A DNA stretch of 16,610 bases from CAZEGC01 sp964511635 (GCA_964511635.1 CAZEGC010000016.1:1-16610), one strand, 5' to 3'; positions 1-7,372 are shown, counted from the first letter of the stretch. Made by a program: numbers and translations. The notes: a model not told the origin generated them from the sequence alone.

Positions 1-2
1 AC

Positions 3-845
3 CAAGACAACCCCAACCAAGCCTTCACCATAGTAGAACTCCTAATAGTCATAGTGGTAATAGGCATACTAGCTGCTATAACCATCGTGGCCTACAACGG
101 CATTCAAAGCAGGGCCAGAGAGGCTGCTCTGCAATCAGACCTTAGACAGGCATCGACGCACCTTGAACTAGTCCACTCCGACGCCGGCAGTTATCCTAGT
201 AGCAGCGACGACATCCCTAGAAGCAGTGAGACCGAGTATGAATACTCGACCGACCAAAGCTCGTATTGCTTGACGGCTCATATGTCGCGTCGGACACAGA
301 ACACATATTATATTTCATCATCCAGTAGCGCAGTTCAGGAAGGTCAATGCGCGGGACACAGCGGTGGCGGTGCAGCCGAGTTTAAAGTTGGTGATACAGG
401 TCCTGGCGGTGGTATTGTGTTCTATGATAGAGGGTCGTATACGGACGGATGGCGCTACTTAGAGTCGACTACTAATGATCAGACATCGGCTCCGTGGGGA
501 TGCAGGGGTCTGAGTGCTTCCTATGCTGCAAATTTAGAAATTGGGTCAGGTAAGCAAAATACAGCTGAGATTATCGAGAATTGTAGCGGAACCACAGCCG
601 CTTCTGTTGCTGATTCGTATACCCAAAATGGATACAGTGATTGGTTCTTGCCCTCCGAGGGGGAATCGGCTGAAATGTATCAGCACCGATCAACTATCGG
701 AGGATTTGGTGGCGTGTTTTACTGGACATCGTCAAACTCTACGGATGTTTATGCGCGCTATCGTAGCTTTGCTACTGGCAGCCCAAGCCAGGGCGATAAT
801 GGTAAGCAGTTTTCCGAACGCGTCAGGGTCATTAGGTCGTTCTGA
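3..845 (+). CDS. Type IV pilin-like protein with C-terminal DUF1566-like domain (5' end missing)
   Basis: The frame is open to the left edge of the window, so this is the 3' part of a gene and 280 residues are visible. Residues 8-17 (FTIVELLIVI) with the following hydrophobic stretch to about residue 34 are a class III prepilin signal and N-terminal pilin helix, with Glu at mature position 5. The residue before the expected cleavage point is Ala (QA/FT), not the usual Gly. Residues 35-125 form a Ser-rich pilin-like region with two Cys (about 89 and 116) that could pair. From about residue 128 (VGDTGPGGGIVFY) to the end the pattern GDTGPGGG...WGC...IGSGKQNT...NGYSDWFLPS...YWTSS...VRVIRSF fits the DUF1566/Lcl C-terminal domain, a lectin-like surface module. 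I infer a pilus or pseudopilus subunit exposing an adhesive domain. GTG at 54 is internal to the signal and is not the start. Confidence 0.85.
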   Translation, partial: QDNPNQAFTIVELLIVIVVIGILAAITIVAYNGIQSRAREAALQSDLRQASTHLELVHSDAGSYPSSSDDIPRSSETEYEYSTDQSSYCLTAHMSRRTQNTYYISSSSSAVQEGQCAGHSGGGAAEFKVGDTGPGGGIVFYDRGSYTDGWRYLESTTNDQTSAPWGCRGLSASYAANLEIGSGKQNTAEIIENCSGTTAASVADSYTQNGYSDWFLPSEGESAEMYQHRSTIGGFGGVFYWTSSNSTDVYARYRSFATGSPSQGDNGKQFSERVRVIRSF

Positions 846-899
846 GCTTGTGGCCCGCGCAACTGCCCTAGGTGTAATTTGTAGCTCATGGCATTATTG

Positions 900-1685
900 T
901 CAGACAATTGAGCTAGTAACTGATTCTAGCTGCTTGTCTGGGTTCCACAGCCAGTAACTAGCTGCATTCGTCGCTACCTCACCTTTCCAGATTGCCATTG
1001 GGTTTTCCCATGGCGTGGTTGTTACGTTGCCGCCGCTAGCGACGATTAGCTGGTCTTTGTGAAAGACGGCGATAGTAATCGGATAGGTAATCGTAAATTT
1101 ATGCACTGCTTCGACTAGATTAGTTAGCTGCATGCTAAATGTTAGTACTTTTGGGTAGTACACATTTTGAAATAATTTTTGCAGTTGAGCGAACGAACAG
1201 ACTAGCAATGTGTTTGGTCGATCAACTATAAATTGGCTAGAATTTTTAACTAGGTCAATTGCGTCACGCGTGATGGTTAATTGGCCCGCATATTCATGGA
1301 TAAAGTTATCTATTAGCATAGCAGTTTCACTATTCTTTCCAAAGTCACCAATCAAAAGTACGCCGCTCGCCCACTGACTGGCGGCTGTGATTTCATTGGC
1401 AGCTTGTTTAGACAATCCACCCGATGGATTAGTAGGCGCAAAGATAACATCGGTCATGGATGGGGGTACGGTTCGCTTTAATGCATCCGGCAAAATAACC
1501 CTAACCTCGCCTACTCCAGATGCCAGAGCAGTCGAATAGCCTTCCGCGACACTTGCAAACCCTAGCTTGTTACCGCCGATGATAGCTAGTCTTCCAGCGC
1601 GTGACTTTTGTTCGGGCTTGCTCCACTCTATGTCAGGATAGAGCGGTTTGTCGGGTGTTTGACGTTTCCAGTAAGAATGATCCAT
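900..1685 (-). CDS. Degenerate NAD(P)H-hydrate dehydratase-like (YjeF C-terminal/ribokinase fold) protein
   Basis: 261 residues. The N-terminal part resembles the ADP/ATP-dependent NAD(P)H-hydrate dehydratase (NnrD) fold: AGRLAIIGGNK at 30-40 matches the family's G-R-x-x-x-IGG entry motif, and SVAEGYSTALASGVGEVRV at 45-63 matches the alanine-rich helix and next strand. LLIGDFGKNSET (110-121) sits where NnrD has its GPG loop. The family's catalytic loop, normally a GTGD/AGTGD stretch near the C-terminus, is not found; that region reads ASGGNVTTTPWENPMAIWKG (216-235). It is therefore either a non-catalytic homologue or has changed substrate. It is the last gene of the xthA operon, 20 nt after the kinase-like gene, with a weak GGCGG about 10 nt before its ATG. 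It converges on the pilin gene with a 54-nt gap. Confidence 0.55.
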   Translation of the reverse strand: MDHSYWKRQTPDKPLYPDIEWSKPEQKSRAGRLAIIGGNKLGFASVAEGYSTALASGVGEVRVILPDALKRTVPPSMTDVIFAPTNPSGGLSKQAANEITAASQWASGVLLIGDFGKNSETAMLIDNFIHEYAGQLTITRDAIDLVKNSSQFIVDRPNTLLVCSFAQLQKLFQNVYYPKVLTFSMQLTNLVEAVHKFTITYPITIAVFHKDQLIVASGGNVTTTPWENPMAIWKGEVATNAASYWLWNPDKQLESVTSSIV

Positions 1686-1705
1686 TAGTAAAGAGCCGCC
1701 TTTAA

Positions 1706-2470
1706 TTAGTTTCTATTTATTACGCTGAAGTTAGCAAATCGTGCCAAACGTTTTTCGCGCCAGTAGCGTCGTCTAAGGCTAGGAATTTTTTGTAACATCT
1801 GTTCGGCTGTGTCGATATGCAGCCAATCTGGATCGACCGACTCACCCCCTTCTACAAAAGCACTAATGCGTCGAGCGTTATCGCTGGCGTGTTCGTCGTC
1901 AGCTATAATCACTACTTTTTCACCAGTTTGACGCGAGTCACCCAATATCCACTCTAGGCTTTCCTGGGCTTCGTCTAGGCGGGCGTCAACTTCGCTGTAT
2001 GGTAAATTTTTAAACCTGGTGTCCAGTCGCGTTTTCCATATAAGTGGTCGAACAACTGCAGCTACCGGGCGGACACCCTTAAAGCCGTACTGGTAAAAAT
2101 TTTCAATAGAACGCGCAAAAATATCTTTCGTATTGATATTTCCCACGGTGTAATCATCGGGTGATGTAGCGTAAATTGTATCGGTTTTTAAGCTAACGGC
2201 AAACTGCACTAAACTGCCTTCTTCTATTGCCGTCAGCGCCTCGCGAAGCGATACGTGGCGTAGGTTTTCTGGGTCATTGGCCCGTAGTGGTCGCGTGGTG
2301 ATTCCGCCGACCTGGTAATAGCCTGACTGCCTCATGGCATAGTTTTTACCAACTGCTGTTGGACCAACAAAAGGCGCCAGCGAAGCCTGAGCTAGCCTTT
2401 GAAGGGTCTGAGGGTCGTGGGGTTTGTATGACCTTTCTAGGTCGGCAGCCTGTTCTATTGACAAGCTCAT
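1706..2470 (-). CDS. Guanylate-kinase-like P-loop NTPase, divergent
   Basis: 254 residues. Residues 34-43 (FVGPTAVGKN) are a Walker A loop of the guanylate kinase type (family: GPSGVGKST), followed by GGITTRPLR at 55-63, the counterpart of the GMP-binding S-V-T-T-R-x-P-R motif, and by the segment EEGSLVQFAV...TIYATSPDDY, which parallels the I-x-x-G-x-F-L-E-x-A...Y-G-T region. The Walker A Ser/Thr is replaced by Asn (GKN). The C-terminal 100 residues are charged and do not resemble the standard enzyme. The protein is longer than a normal Gmk (about 200 residues). It could be a specialised nucleotide or nucleoside kinase; activity on GMP is not supported. The ATG lies 3 nt after the xthA stop, with AGAGG about 8 nt upstream, so the two are translated from one operon mRNA. 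Confidence 0.6.
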   Translation of the reverse strand: MSLSIEQAADLERSYKPHDPQTLQRLAQASLAPFVGPTAVGKNYAMRQSGYYQVGGITTRPLRANDPENLRHVSLREALTAIEEGSLVQFAVSLKTDTIYATSPDDYTVGNINTKDIFARSIENFYQYGFKGVRPVAAVVRPLIWKTRLDTRFKNLPYSEVDARLDEAQESLEWILGDSRQTGEKVVIIADDEHASDNARRISAFVEGGESVDPDWLHIDTAEQMLQKIPSLRRRYWREKRLARFANFSVINRN

Positions 2471-2473
2471 ACG

Positions 2474-3271
2474 CTATGCCTCTAGTTCGATGCTTACTGG
2501 GCAATGATCGGACCCCATAACTTCAGAATGTATACTGGCATTTTTTATACTGCTAGCTAGCTGGGATGACGCTAGGAAATAATCTATGCGCCAGCCTACG
2601 TTACGCTCCCGTGACTTCGCCCAGTGGGTCCACCAAGTGTAATGTCCGCCTTCACTTTCGAACATGCGGAATGTATCGATAAATCCAGCATCAAGTAATT
2701 TTTGAAAGCCACTGCGCTCTTCGTCTGTGAAGCCGTGTTTGCCAATATTCTGCTTTGGTCGAGCAAGATCCAGCTCAGTGTGGGCTACGTTAAAATCGCC
2801 GCATAATATGACCGGCTTGGTTTCTTCGCATAACTTGGCGTATTCTAAGAATGCCGGATCCCACTTTTCTTCACGAAGCTTTAATCGACCCAAGTTAGAC
2901 TTGCTATTGGGTGTATAGACATTGATTAGATAAAATTTATCAAACTCGAGCGTGATTATCCTACCCTCACTGCTTGGATCGCCGTATTCATCCTTATCTA
3001 GTTGATACTTGACGATAAGTGCATCAGGCAGGCCGTACCAGACACTTTTGGGGGGTATTCTTGACCAGATGGCGGTTCCAGAGTAGCCAGGACGAGTCGC
3101 TGAGTGCCAGAATTTTTCATATTCCGGATAATCAAGTTTTACTTGTTCATGATTTGCTTTGGTTTCTTGAAAGCAAGCAACGTCGGGGCTTTCACTTGCT
3201 AGGAACTTTTGAAGTTCACCTTTTTTATCGACAGCCCGAATGCCGTTCAAGTTCCAGGAATATAATCGCAT
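2474..3271 (-). CDS. xthA: Exodeoxyribonuclease III / AP endonuclease
   Basis: 265 residues, the normal length for the XthA/ExoA family. This Mg-dependent enzyme cuts the backbone 5' of abasic sites and removes 3' blocks in base excision repair. All family motifs are visible: SWNLNGIRA (5-13) with the metal-binding Asn7, QETK (35-38) with metal ligand Glu36, YSGTA (63-67), NVYTPNS (117-123), GDFN (158-161) with Asp159/Asn161, and GSDHCP (253-258) with the Asp255/His256 catalytic pair. It is the first gene of an operon with the kinase-like and NnrD-like genes. A perfect -10 (TATAAT) ends 11 nt before the ATG and no separate leader with a Shine-Dalgarno site fits, so the mRNA probably begins only a few nt before the start codon. 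Confidence 0.95.
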   Translation of the reverse strand: MRLYSWNLNGIRAVDKKGELQKFLASESPDVACFQETKANHEQVKLDYPEYEKFWHSATRPGYSGTAIWSRIPPKSVWYGLPDALIVKYQLDKDEYGDPSSEGRIITLEFDKFYLINVYTPNSKSNLGRLKLREEKWDPAFLEYAKLCEETKPVILCGDFNVAHTELDLARPKQNIGKHGFTDEERSGFQKLLDAGFIDTFRMFESEGGHYTWWTHWAKSRERNVGWRIDYFLASSQLASSIKNASIHSEVMGSDHCPVSIELEA

Positions 3272-3282
3272 AGTTAAACTCT

Positions 3283-3288
3283 ATTATA
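3283..3288 (-). promoter_or_regulatory. xthA promoter -10 box
   Basis: TATAAT on the minus strand, 11 nt before the xthA ATG. A start site 6-8 nt downstream would leave a leader of only about 3-5 nt. Confidence 0.65.
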
Positions 3289-3320
3289 CAGTACGTCGCC
3301 AGAGGTTGGAAATTCAAGGA

Positions 3321-3800
3321 TTAGGGTTCGTATCTTTTTAGGCTTGCGGCAGCTTCCCTGGCCTGATCGCGGCGCTTGATGGTTTCGCGCTTGTCGTGAT
3401 GCTTTTTGCCTTTGCCAAGTGCAATAACTAATTTTATGTGCTTTGAATGCGTCAGCAGCTTTAAGGGCATAATTGTCATGCCGGACTGTTTTTTTGACAT
3501 TAAAGCGTCGATTTGACTACGATGAGCTAGCAGTTTTCGTGCTGATGTATCAACTGCCCTAGCATCTGCTTCACCGCGTTGATTTAGGCGTACACTAAAG
3601 CTGGCATTGTTTAACCAAAGTTCACCATTTTTAACGCTTACGAAGGCGCCTTTTAGCTGCACGTGTCCATTACGGGCGGCGCGTACTTCTGGCCCAGAGA
3701 GCACAATACCGACGGTAAGCTCATCACTGAGCTGGTAGTCAAACCTCGCGCGTCGATTAACGATAGCGGCTGGCTTAGTTGTAGCCTTTTTACGTTTCAT
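3321..3800 (-). CDS. smpB: SsrA-binding protein SmpB
   Basis: 159 residues. SmpB binds tmRNA and delivers it to stalled ribosomes for trans-translation. Family signatures are clear: RRARFDYQL near the N-terminus, GIVLSGPEVRAARNGHVQLKG (the OB-fold core with G-x-E-V-x-x-x-R), LLAHRSQID, MPLKLL, and the C-terminal KGKKHHDKRETIKRRD tail that enters the mRNA channel. The frame stays open upstream to 3971, but the start is placed at the ATG at 3800 because family homology begins there, because the upstream translation is antisense to a pyrH remnant, and because a TACAAT -10 box lies 10 nt upstream. The length then matches the usual 150-160 residues. No terminator is seen between it and xthA, so some readthrough into xthA is possible. 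Confidence 0.95.
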   Translation of the reverse strand: MKRKKATTKPAAIVNRRARFDYQLSDELTVGIVLSGPEVRAARNGHVQLKGAFVSVKNGELWLNNASFSVRLNQRGEADARAVDTSARKLLAHRSQIDALMSKKQSGMTIMPLKLLTHSKHIKLVIALGKGKKHHDKRETIKRRDQAREAAASLKRYEP

Positions 3801-3810
3801 AATGTTACCA

Positions 3811-3816
3811 ATTGTA
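3811..3816 (-). promoter_or_regulatory. smpB promoter -10 box
   Basis: TACAAT on the minus strand, 10 nt before the smpB ATG, leaving room for a leader of only about 3 nt. It lies immediately next to the pyrH remnant. Confidence 0.6.
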
Positions 3817-3828
3817 GCGCATTTTACG

Positions 3829-4141
3829 AAACTACGCGCGCACTCGCACCTTGCTAGGGGCAGGGCTATAGTTGTAGCCGGCTGCATCGGTAGACCATAC
3901 CTAACAACTGATGCAGCAGCGGTAAGTCTGGCGCTCGAACTAGATTGCGACGCGATTTTTAAAGCTACCAAACCTAACCTATCAGCAGGCGCTGGAGCAG
4001 CCCGATATTCAGGTGATGGACAAAGCCGCGCTTGGACTAGCGATGGATAGCCAGCAGCCGCTAGTTGTGCTCGAACTTTTAAAAGAAGACGACATTCAAA
4101 AAGTCATCAGCGGTAGCCAAATCGGTACAACCATAGCTTAG
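3829..4141 (+). pseudogene. pyrH: Remnant of UMP kinase gene pyrH (3' half, internal deletion and frameshift)
   Basis: Two adjacent reading frames together spell the C-terminal half of PyrH. Frame one, 3829-3972, reads KLRAHSHLARGRAIVVAG, then GRPYLTTDAAAV, then ALELDCDAIFKATK; this matches the UMP kinase segment ending in the conserved K-A-T-K. About 20 residues normally follow (V-D-G-V-Y-x-x-D-P...), and these are absent. Frame two resumes at 3974 with LTYQQAL, then VMDKAALGLAMD, QPLVVLELL and a final GSQIGTTIA before TAG at 4139. No N-terminal half is present upstream, since smpB starts at 3800 on the other strand. The GGTG-type loop is also altered (AGCIG). Truncation, internal deletion and frameshift together make a functional enzyme very unlikely; a working pyrH must lie elsewhere. 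PyrH normally phosphorylates UMP. Confidence 0.85.
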
Positions 4142-4151
4142 TACCTGCAAG

Positions 4152-4280
4152 ATGCATAAATATATTTACGTGCTTTCAAAATCCAGCAATCCCATAAAGA
4201 GAGTGGCTCGCATATTTCGATCTATTTTACCAGCCTACTTGCGGCGGCAAGTAGCTTTTCGGCTGATGTTTGCCAGCTAA
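4152..4280 (+). pseudogene. Possible truncated gene start (unknown family)
   Basis: A 42-residue frame starts 10 nt after the pyrH remnant stop, MHKYIYVLSKSSNPIKRVAR..., and runs into the 3' end of the antisense glycosyltransferase gene. The opening pattern YIYVL-S-K-S-x-x-x-x-x-R resembles the N-terminus of small NlpC/P60-like proteins, but the catalytic part is missing. There is no Shine-Dalgarno site and it overlaps an antisense gene, so it may be a chance frame. If real it is a 5' gene fragment lying beside the pyrH remnant. Confidence 0.2.
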
Positions 4281-5289
4281 ACTGCGAGATGTGCTTCTTG
4301 CCGCTACTTTTTAACATTTTGTAAGTTTCTTTTTCAGAGGCTTTTTTGATTTTATTTGCAATATCATTTGGGTTATGGGGGTCAAAATAAAGTGCCCCCT
4401 CCCCTGCCACCTCACGGAATATATCCAGGTTACTGACAGCAGCAGGCGTACCCACCGCTAGCGCTTCAGCAATTGGCAGGCCGTAGCCCTCATCTAGGCT
4501 GGCACTAACTAGCAGCGCTTCACTTGTTAGCAGTTCGGTGTACTTTTCGTCACTCACGCCGCTGTGAAACCTTACCCGTGCCTTATACGTGACGATGCTT
4601 TCTAGTTCACTTTTTCGGGTATCAGATATCCGACTAAGCAAATGTAGCGTGTATCCTGGTAGAAACTCCATACTACTAATAAGTGCCTCGACATTCTTAT
4701 ATGGCATGAATGATCCCATGTAGATTAAGTTTTTCGGGCTAGTGGCCTGTTTGTCATTGCCGCTCGTTAATGTTCGCGGTGCGTTCGGAATAACGATAAC
4801 TGGACGCTTGGTTAGTCTAGCGTTTAAAATCTGCTGCTTGCTGGTATGGCTGACAGTGGCTACGGTGTCGGCACGATTTAGAATTATTCTCTGGGGCCAA
4901 TAGCTAGCATGAAAAATGCGCCAACCCATCCGAATTGCTCGGTTAAACTGTTTTGGCGCGGTTTTGTGACGATAGTAAATCATATCATGTAGAGTAAGGA
5001 TTAGGCGGAATTTTTTACCGAAACTACCAAGTGTCTGCATGGGTGAAAACACTACATCTGGTCGATGTTTGTTTAATATTATGGACGTAAAGGGCTCTTT
5101 AAATGAAGTTGGCGGATGAATTTTTATAAAGTTTTTATTTTCTGGCAAGAATTTACGCTGACCATCATCGCAAATGATAAAAGTAACTGACTCGCTGCTA
5201 CCTAGTGCGTTTGCTAGTTCAGTGCTATACCTACTAATGCCATCATGATAGTCGGTCCTTATAAAGCGAGCGTCAAAAAATAGTTTCAT
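4222..5289 (-). CDS. GT4-family glycosyltransferase
   Basis: 355 residues, GT-B fold. Retaining glycosyltransferase that would move a hexose from a nucleotide sugar onto an envelope glycan or lipid acceptor in the cytoplasm. Seen: N-terminal acceptor domain with DGISRYSTELANAL (16-29), HDMIYY (101-106), SHTSK (147-151), then the donor domain with YMGSFMPYKNV (190-200) and the E-x7-E nucleotide-sugar motif in DEGYGLPIAEAL (266-277; Glu267 and Glu275). No membrane segment. Overall pattern is nearest to GT4 mannosyl- or rhamnosyltransferases of O-antigen-like pathways, but donor and acceptor cannot be read from the sequence. Divergently transcribed from the second glycosyltransferase across a 54-bp promoter region, which suggests related roles in cell-surface glycans. 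Confidence 0.88.
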   Translation of the reverse strand: MKLFFDARFIRTDYHDGISRYSTELANALGSSESVTFIICDDGQRKFLPENKNFIKIHPPTSFKEPFTSIILNKHRPDVVFSPMQTLGSFGKKFRLILTLHDMIYYRHKTAPKQFNRAIRMGWRIFHASYWPQRIILNRADTVATVSHTSKQQILNARLTKRPVIVIPNAPRTLTSGNDKQATSPKNLIYMGSFMPYKNVEALISSMEFLPGYTLHLLSRISDTRKSELESIVTYKARVRFHSGVSDEKYTELLTSEALLVSASLDEGYGLPIAEALAVGTPAAVSNLDIFREVAGEGALYFDPHNPNDIANKIKKASEKETYKMLKSSGKKHISQFSWQTSAEKLLAAASRLVK

Positions 5290-5297
5290 ACCGTTTC

Positions 5298-5306
5298 ATA
5301 TTATCA
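5298..5306 (-). promoter_or_regulatory. Extended -10 promoter of minus-strand glycosyltransferase
   Basis: TGATAATAT on the minus strand (TGn plus TAATAT), ending 8 nt before the ATG at 5289. It is back to back with the promoter for the plus-strand glycosyltransferase in the same 54-bp gap. Confidence 0.5.
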
Positions 5307-5336
5307 CGCGCCTCGATAAGCCAGTATTTAACAGCG

Positions 5337-5345
5337 TGATATAAT
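5337..5345 (+). promoter_or_regulatory. Extended -10 promoter of plus-strand glycosyltransferase; predicts a leaderless mRNA
   Basis: TGATATAAT (TGn plus consensus TATAAT). The hexamer ends at 5345; a start site 7-8 nt downstream falls on the A of the ATG at 5353. It also overlaps the alternative ATG at 5344, which argues against that start. Confidence 0.7.
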
Positions 5346-5352
5346 GGTGCAT

Positions 5353-6540
5353 ATGAAAATTCTTATCGCGGCTGATCTGCACTGGCCGACAATTAATGGC
5401 GTGGCAACGTTTAGTCGTAACCTAGCTCAAAGCTTGGCTGACAGGGGTCACGAAGTGCTGGTTATAGCTCCTAGTCAAACTGGTAAAAAGTACGAAGAAT
5501 ACGATCGAAACCACATAGTTAAACGCACCGCTTCGGTGCCTTTTCCTTTTTATCAGAATTTTAAAATTTCATTGACTCCACAAATTGAGGTCAAAAAGAT
5601 AATCGAAGAATTTCAGCCTGACGTGATTCACATTCAGATGCTGCTATCTATTGGTCAAGCCGCGATGCGTTATGGTAAAAAAATGAATATTCCGATTGTC
5701 AGCACCAACCATGCCATCCCTGAAAATTTACTTGATAACCTAAGGATGATAGCCCCGCTTGCTCGCCCGATAAATTATATGATTAAAGTTTATGGGCGAC
5801 GATTTTATATTAAGTCAGACTATGTCACTACGCCAACTCAGTCTGCAATCGATATGTTCGTTGATATCGCCGAGCAGCTGCCAGCGCCTATCGAGCCGGT
5901 CTCTAACGGGATTGACCTTAGCCGATTCAAGCCAGGTAGTGTCAGTGAGCATGTGATGAAAAAGTTTAACATCCCAGAATCAGCGCCAATTGTGACCTAC
6001 ATTGGCCGTTTGGATGCTGAGAAGCGTTTATCAGTATTAGTTAGGGCGTTTTCGCAAATTCAAACTGAAACAGGCGCACATTTACTAATGGTTGGTGATG
6101 GTACTGACGCTGCAATGCTTAGGCGCATGGTCAAAGACTTGAATATTGAAACTCACGTGTCATTTACTGGACGAGTTTCGGACGAAGAAATCATTGAACT
6201 TCATCGGGCAGGGACACTTTATGCTATTACATCACCGGCTGAGCTGCAAAGTATTGCGACTCTTGAAGCAATGGCTAGCGGCCAGCCAATCGTAGCGGTG
6301 GATGCCGGGGCATTGGGTGAACTGTGCCACGACGGTGTAAACGGATTCTTGACAGAGCTAGATAATGACAAGCAGGTCGCCGAATCGATTAAAAAGATTA
6401 TTACTGACGCGGAGCTTCGGGATAAATTTTCGCGTGCAAGCCTAGAAATCGCGCGCGAGCACGATATTGAACACACCTTGGACCGGTTTGAGCAAATTTA
6501 TCGCGATGTTATCGATTTAAAAAAGTCTGAACTAGCCTAG
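5353..6540 (+). CDS. GT4-family glycosyltransferase, likely lipid or mannose-type
   Basis: 395 residues, GT-B fold. Opening MKILIAADLHWPTINGVATF is typical of GT4 enzymes such as diacylglycerol glucosyltransferases and PimB-like mannosyltransferases. Further motifs: DVIHIQ (90-95), STNHAIPE (117-124), SNGID (184-188), YIGRLDAEKR (216-225), VGDG (247-250), and the E-x7-E motif AELQSIATLEAMASGQP (296-312; Glu297 and Glu305), followed by the conserved GALGEL and GVNGFL segments. It is likely to glycosylate a membrane lipid or surface glycan from the cytoplasmic side; the exact substrate is not readable. The start at 5353 is preferred over 5344 because a consensus extended -10 ends at 5345. Its last 32 nt overlap the 3' end of the convergent hydrolase gene. 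Confidence 0.9.
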   Translation: MKILIAADLHWPTINGVATFSRNLAQSLADRGHEVLVIAPSQTGKKYEEYDRNHIVKRTASVPFPFYQNFKISLTPQIEVKKIIEEFQPDVIHIQMLLSIGQAAMRYGKKMNIPIVSTNHAIPENLLDNLRMIAPLARPINYMIKVYGRRFYIKSDYVTTPTQSAIDMFVDIAEQLPAPIEPVSNGIDLSRFKPGSVSEHVMKKFNIPESAPIVTYIGRLDAEKRLSVLVRAFSQIQTETGAHLLMVGDGTDAAMLRRMVKDLNIETHVSFTGRVSDEEIIELHRAGTLYAITSPAELQSIATLEAMASGQPIVAVDAGALGELCHDGVNGFLTELDNDKQVAESIKKIITDAELRDKFSRASLEIAREHDIEHTLDRFEQIYRDVIDLKKSELA

Positions 6541-7363
6541 CTACTCTCTCAGGCGTTTCGTAATGAGTCAGGTGTCCTACCGAATCAATTATCTCTAGGC
6601 TAGCATCAGGAAACTTTGATTTTAGCTGTCGCTGCTGCTGCAGGCTGGAGATATCATCTAGACTGCCTGCTATGAGTAGAGTTTTAGCCGGCACATTAGC
6701 GGCGTAATCACTGACGCTAGTTTCGACCGAAGCGATAAAAGCCTGCGTTACCATGGTTGGGTTAGAAAAGTTACTAAAATATTTCCGATGCTGGTCTTTG
6801 ATGTATCGGCGCATATTTTTATCTTTTGTTTTTGTCATAATCTGACTCATTAGGTCAACTGACAAGTTCGATGACAGCCACAGCTTGGCTAGTTTTTTTG
6901 GCATTATTCTAGCTAACTGGTAGTAGCCTAGGGTTAACTTAGTTAGTACAACCCGTGATCCACTTAGTGCCGACTGCGCGATCGGATTTACAAGAATAAG
7001 ATCAGATGTCTTACTGTGGTAGCGACTGGCAAATGAAGCGCAAATAATACTACCAAACGAATGACCTAGCAGTACTGGCGGACGGTCTAGTGACAGGTGC
7101 TTAATTAGGTCTTGCACGCAAGATACGTAATTATCTAGTGAGTGATTTCCATCGTCAAATGGGCTGCTAGCCCCAAATCCTGGCAAGTCTGGAATGATGA
7201 CATGGTGCGTGTCGGTTAGTCTAGCAATTTCTTCCAGGCCATGGTGGGTGCCGCGAAAGCCGTGAATCATAACCATAACCGGCAACGCACGGTCACCGTA
7301 AGACCAGTAGTGAAGTTGTCTAGCATTATTTAATTTAACAGTATGATGTACTGGACTTTTCAT
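6509..7363 (-). CDS. Alpha/beta-fold hydrolase
   Basis: 284 residues. Catalytic triad is visible: Ser102 in the nucleophile elbow GHSFGS (100-105), Asp236 in AGSLDDI, and His264 in VGHLTHYE. HGFRG (34-38) supplies the oxyanion region and DLPGFGASS (59-67) is the usual family loop. A cap region of about 80 residues (roughly 130-210) lies between the core halves. The family includes esterases, lipases and C-C hydrolases; substrate unknown. No signal peptide, so cytoplasmic. It has its own promoter (TATACT 9 nt before the ATG) after the glutaredoxin terminator. Its 3' end overlaps the convergent glycosyltransferase gene by 32 nt, so the two transcripts are antisense to each other at their ends. 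Confidence 0.88.
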   Translation of the reverse strand: MKSPVHHTVKLNNARQLHYWSYGDRALPVMVMIHGFRGTHHGLEEIARLTDTHHVIIPDLPGFGASSPFDDGNHSLDNYVSCVQDLIKHLSLDRPPVLLGHSFGSIICASFASRYHSKTSDLILVNPIAQSALSGSRVVLTKLTLGYYQLARIMPKKLAKLWLSSNLSVDLMSQIMTKTKDKNMRRYIKDQHRKYFSNFSNPTMVTQAFIASVETSVSDYAANVPAKTLLIAGSLDDISSLQQQRQLKSKFPDASLEIIDSVGHLTHYETPERVARLVQTFLNR

Positions 7364-7372
7364 AACCTAATC

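Noticed and set aside
3801..3971. 57-residue N-terminal extension of the smpB frame
   Set aside because: SmpB homology and the promoter both place the start at 3800; the extension is the antisense translation of the pyrH relic.
4155..4172. Perfect 12-bp palindrome TAAATATATTTA
   Set aside because: AT-rich, single copy and without a neighbouring partner; likely chance.
4235..4254. Perfect 8-bp hairpin CTACTTGC-GGCG-GCAAGTAG at the 3' end of the glycosyltransferase gene
   Set aside because: It lies in coding sequence and lacks a proper T tract on either strand (only CTTTTC on the plus strand), so I cannot call a terminator.
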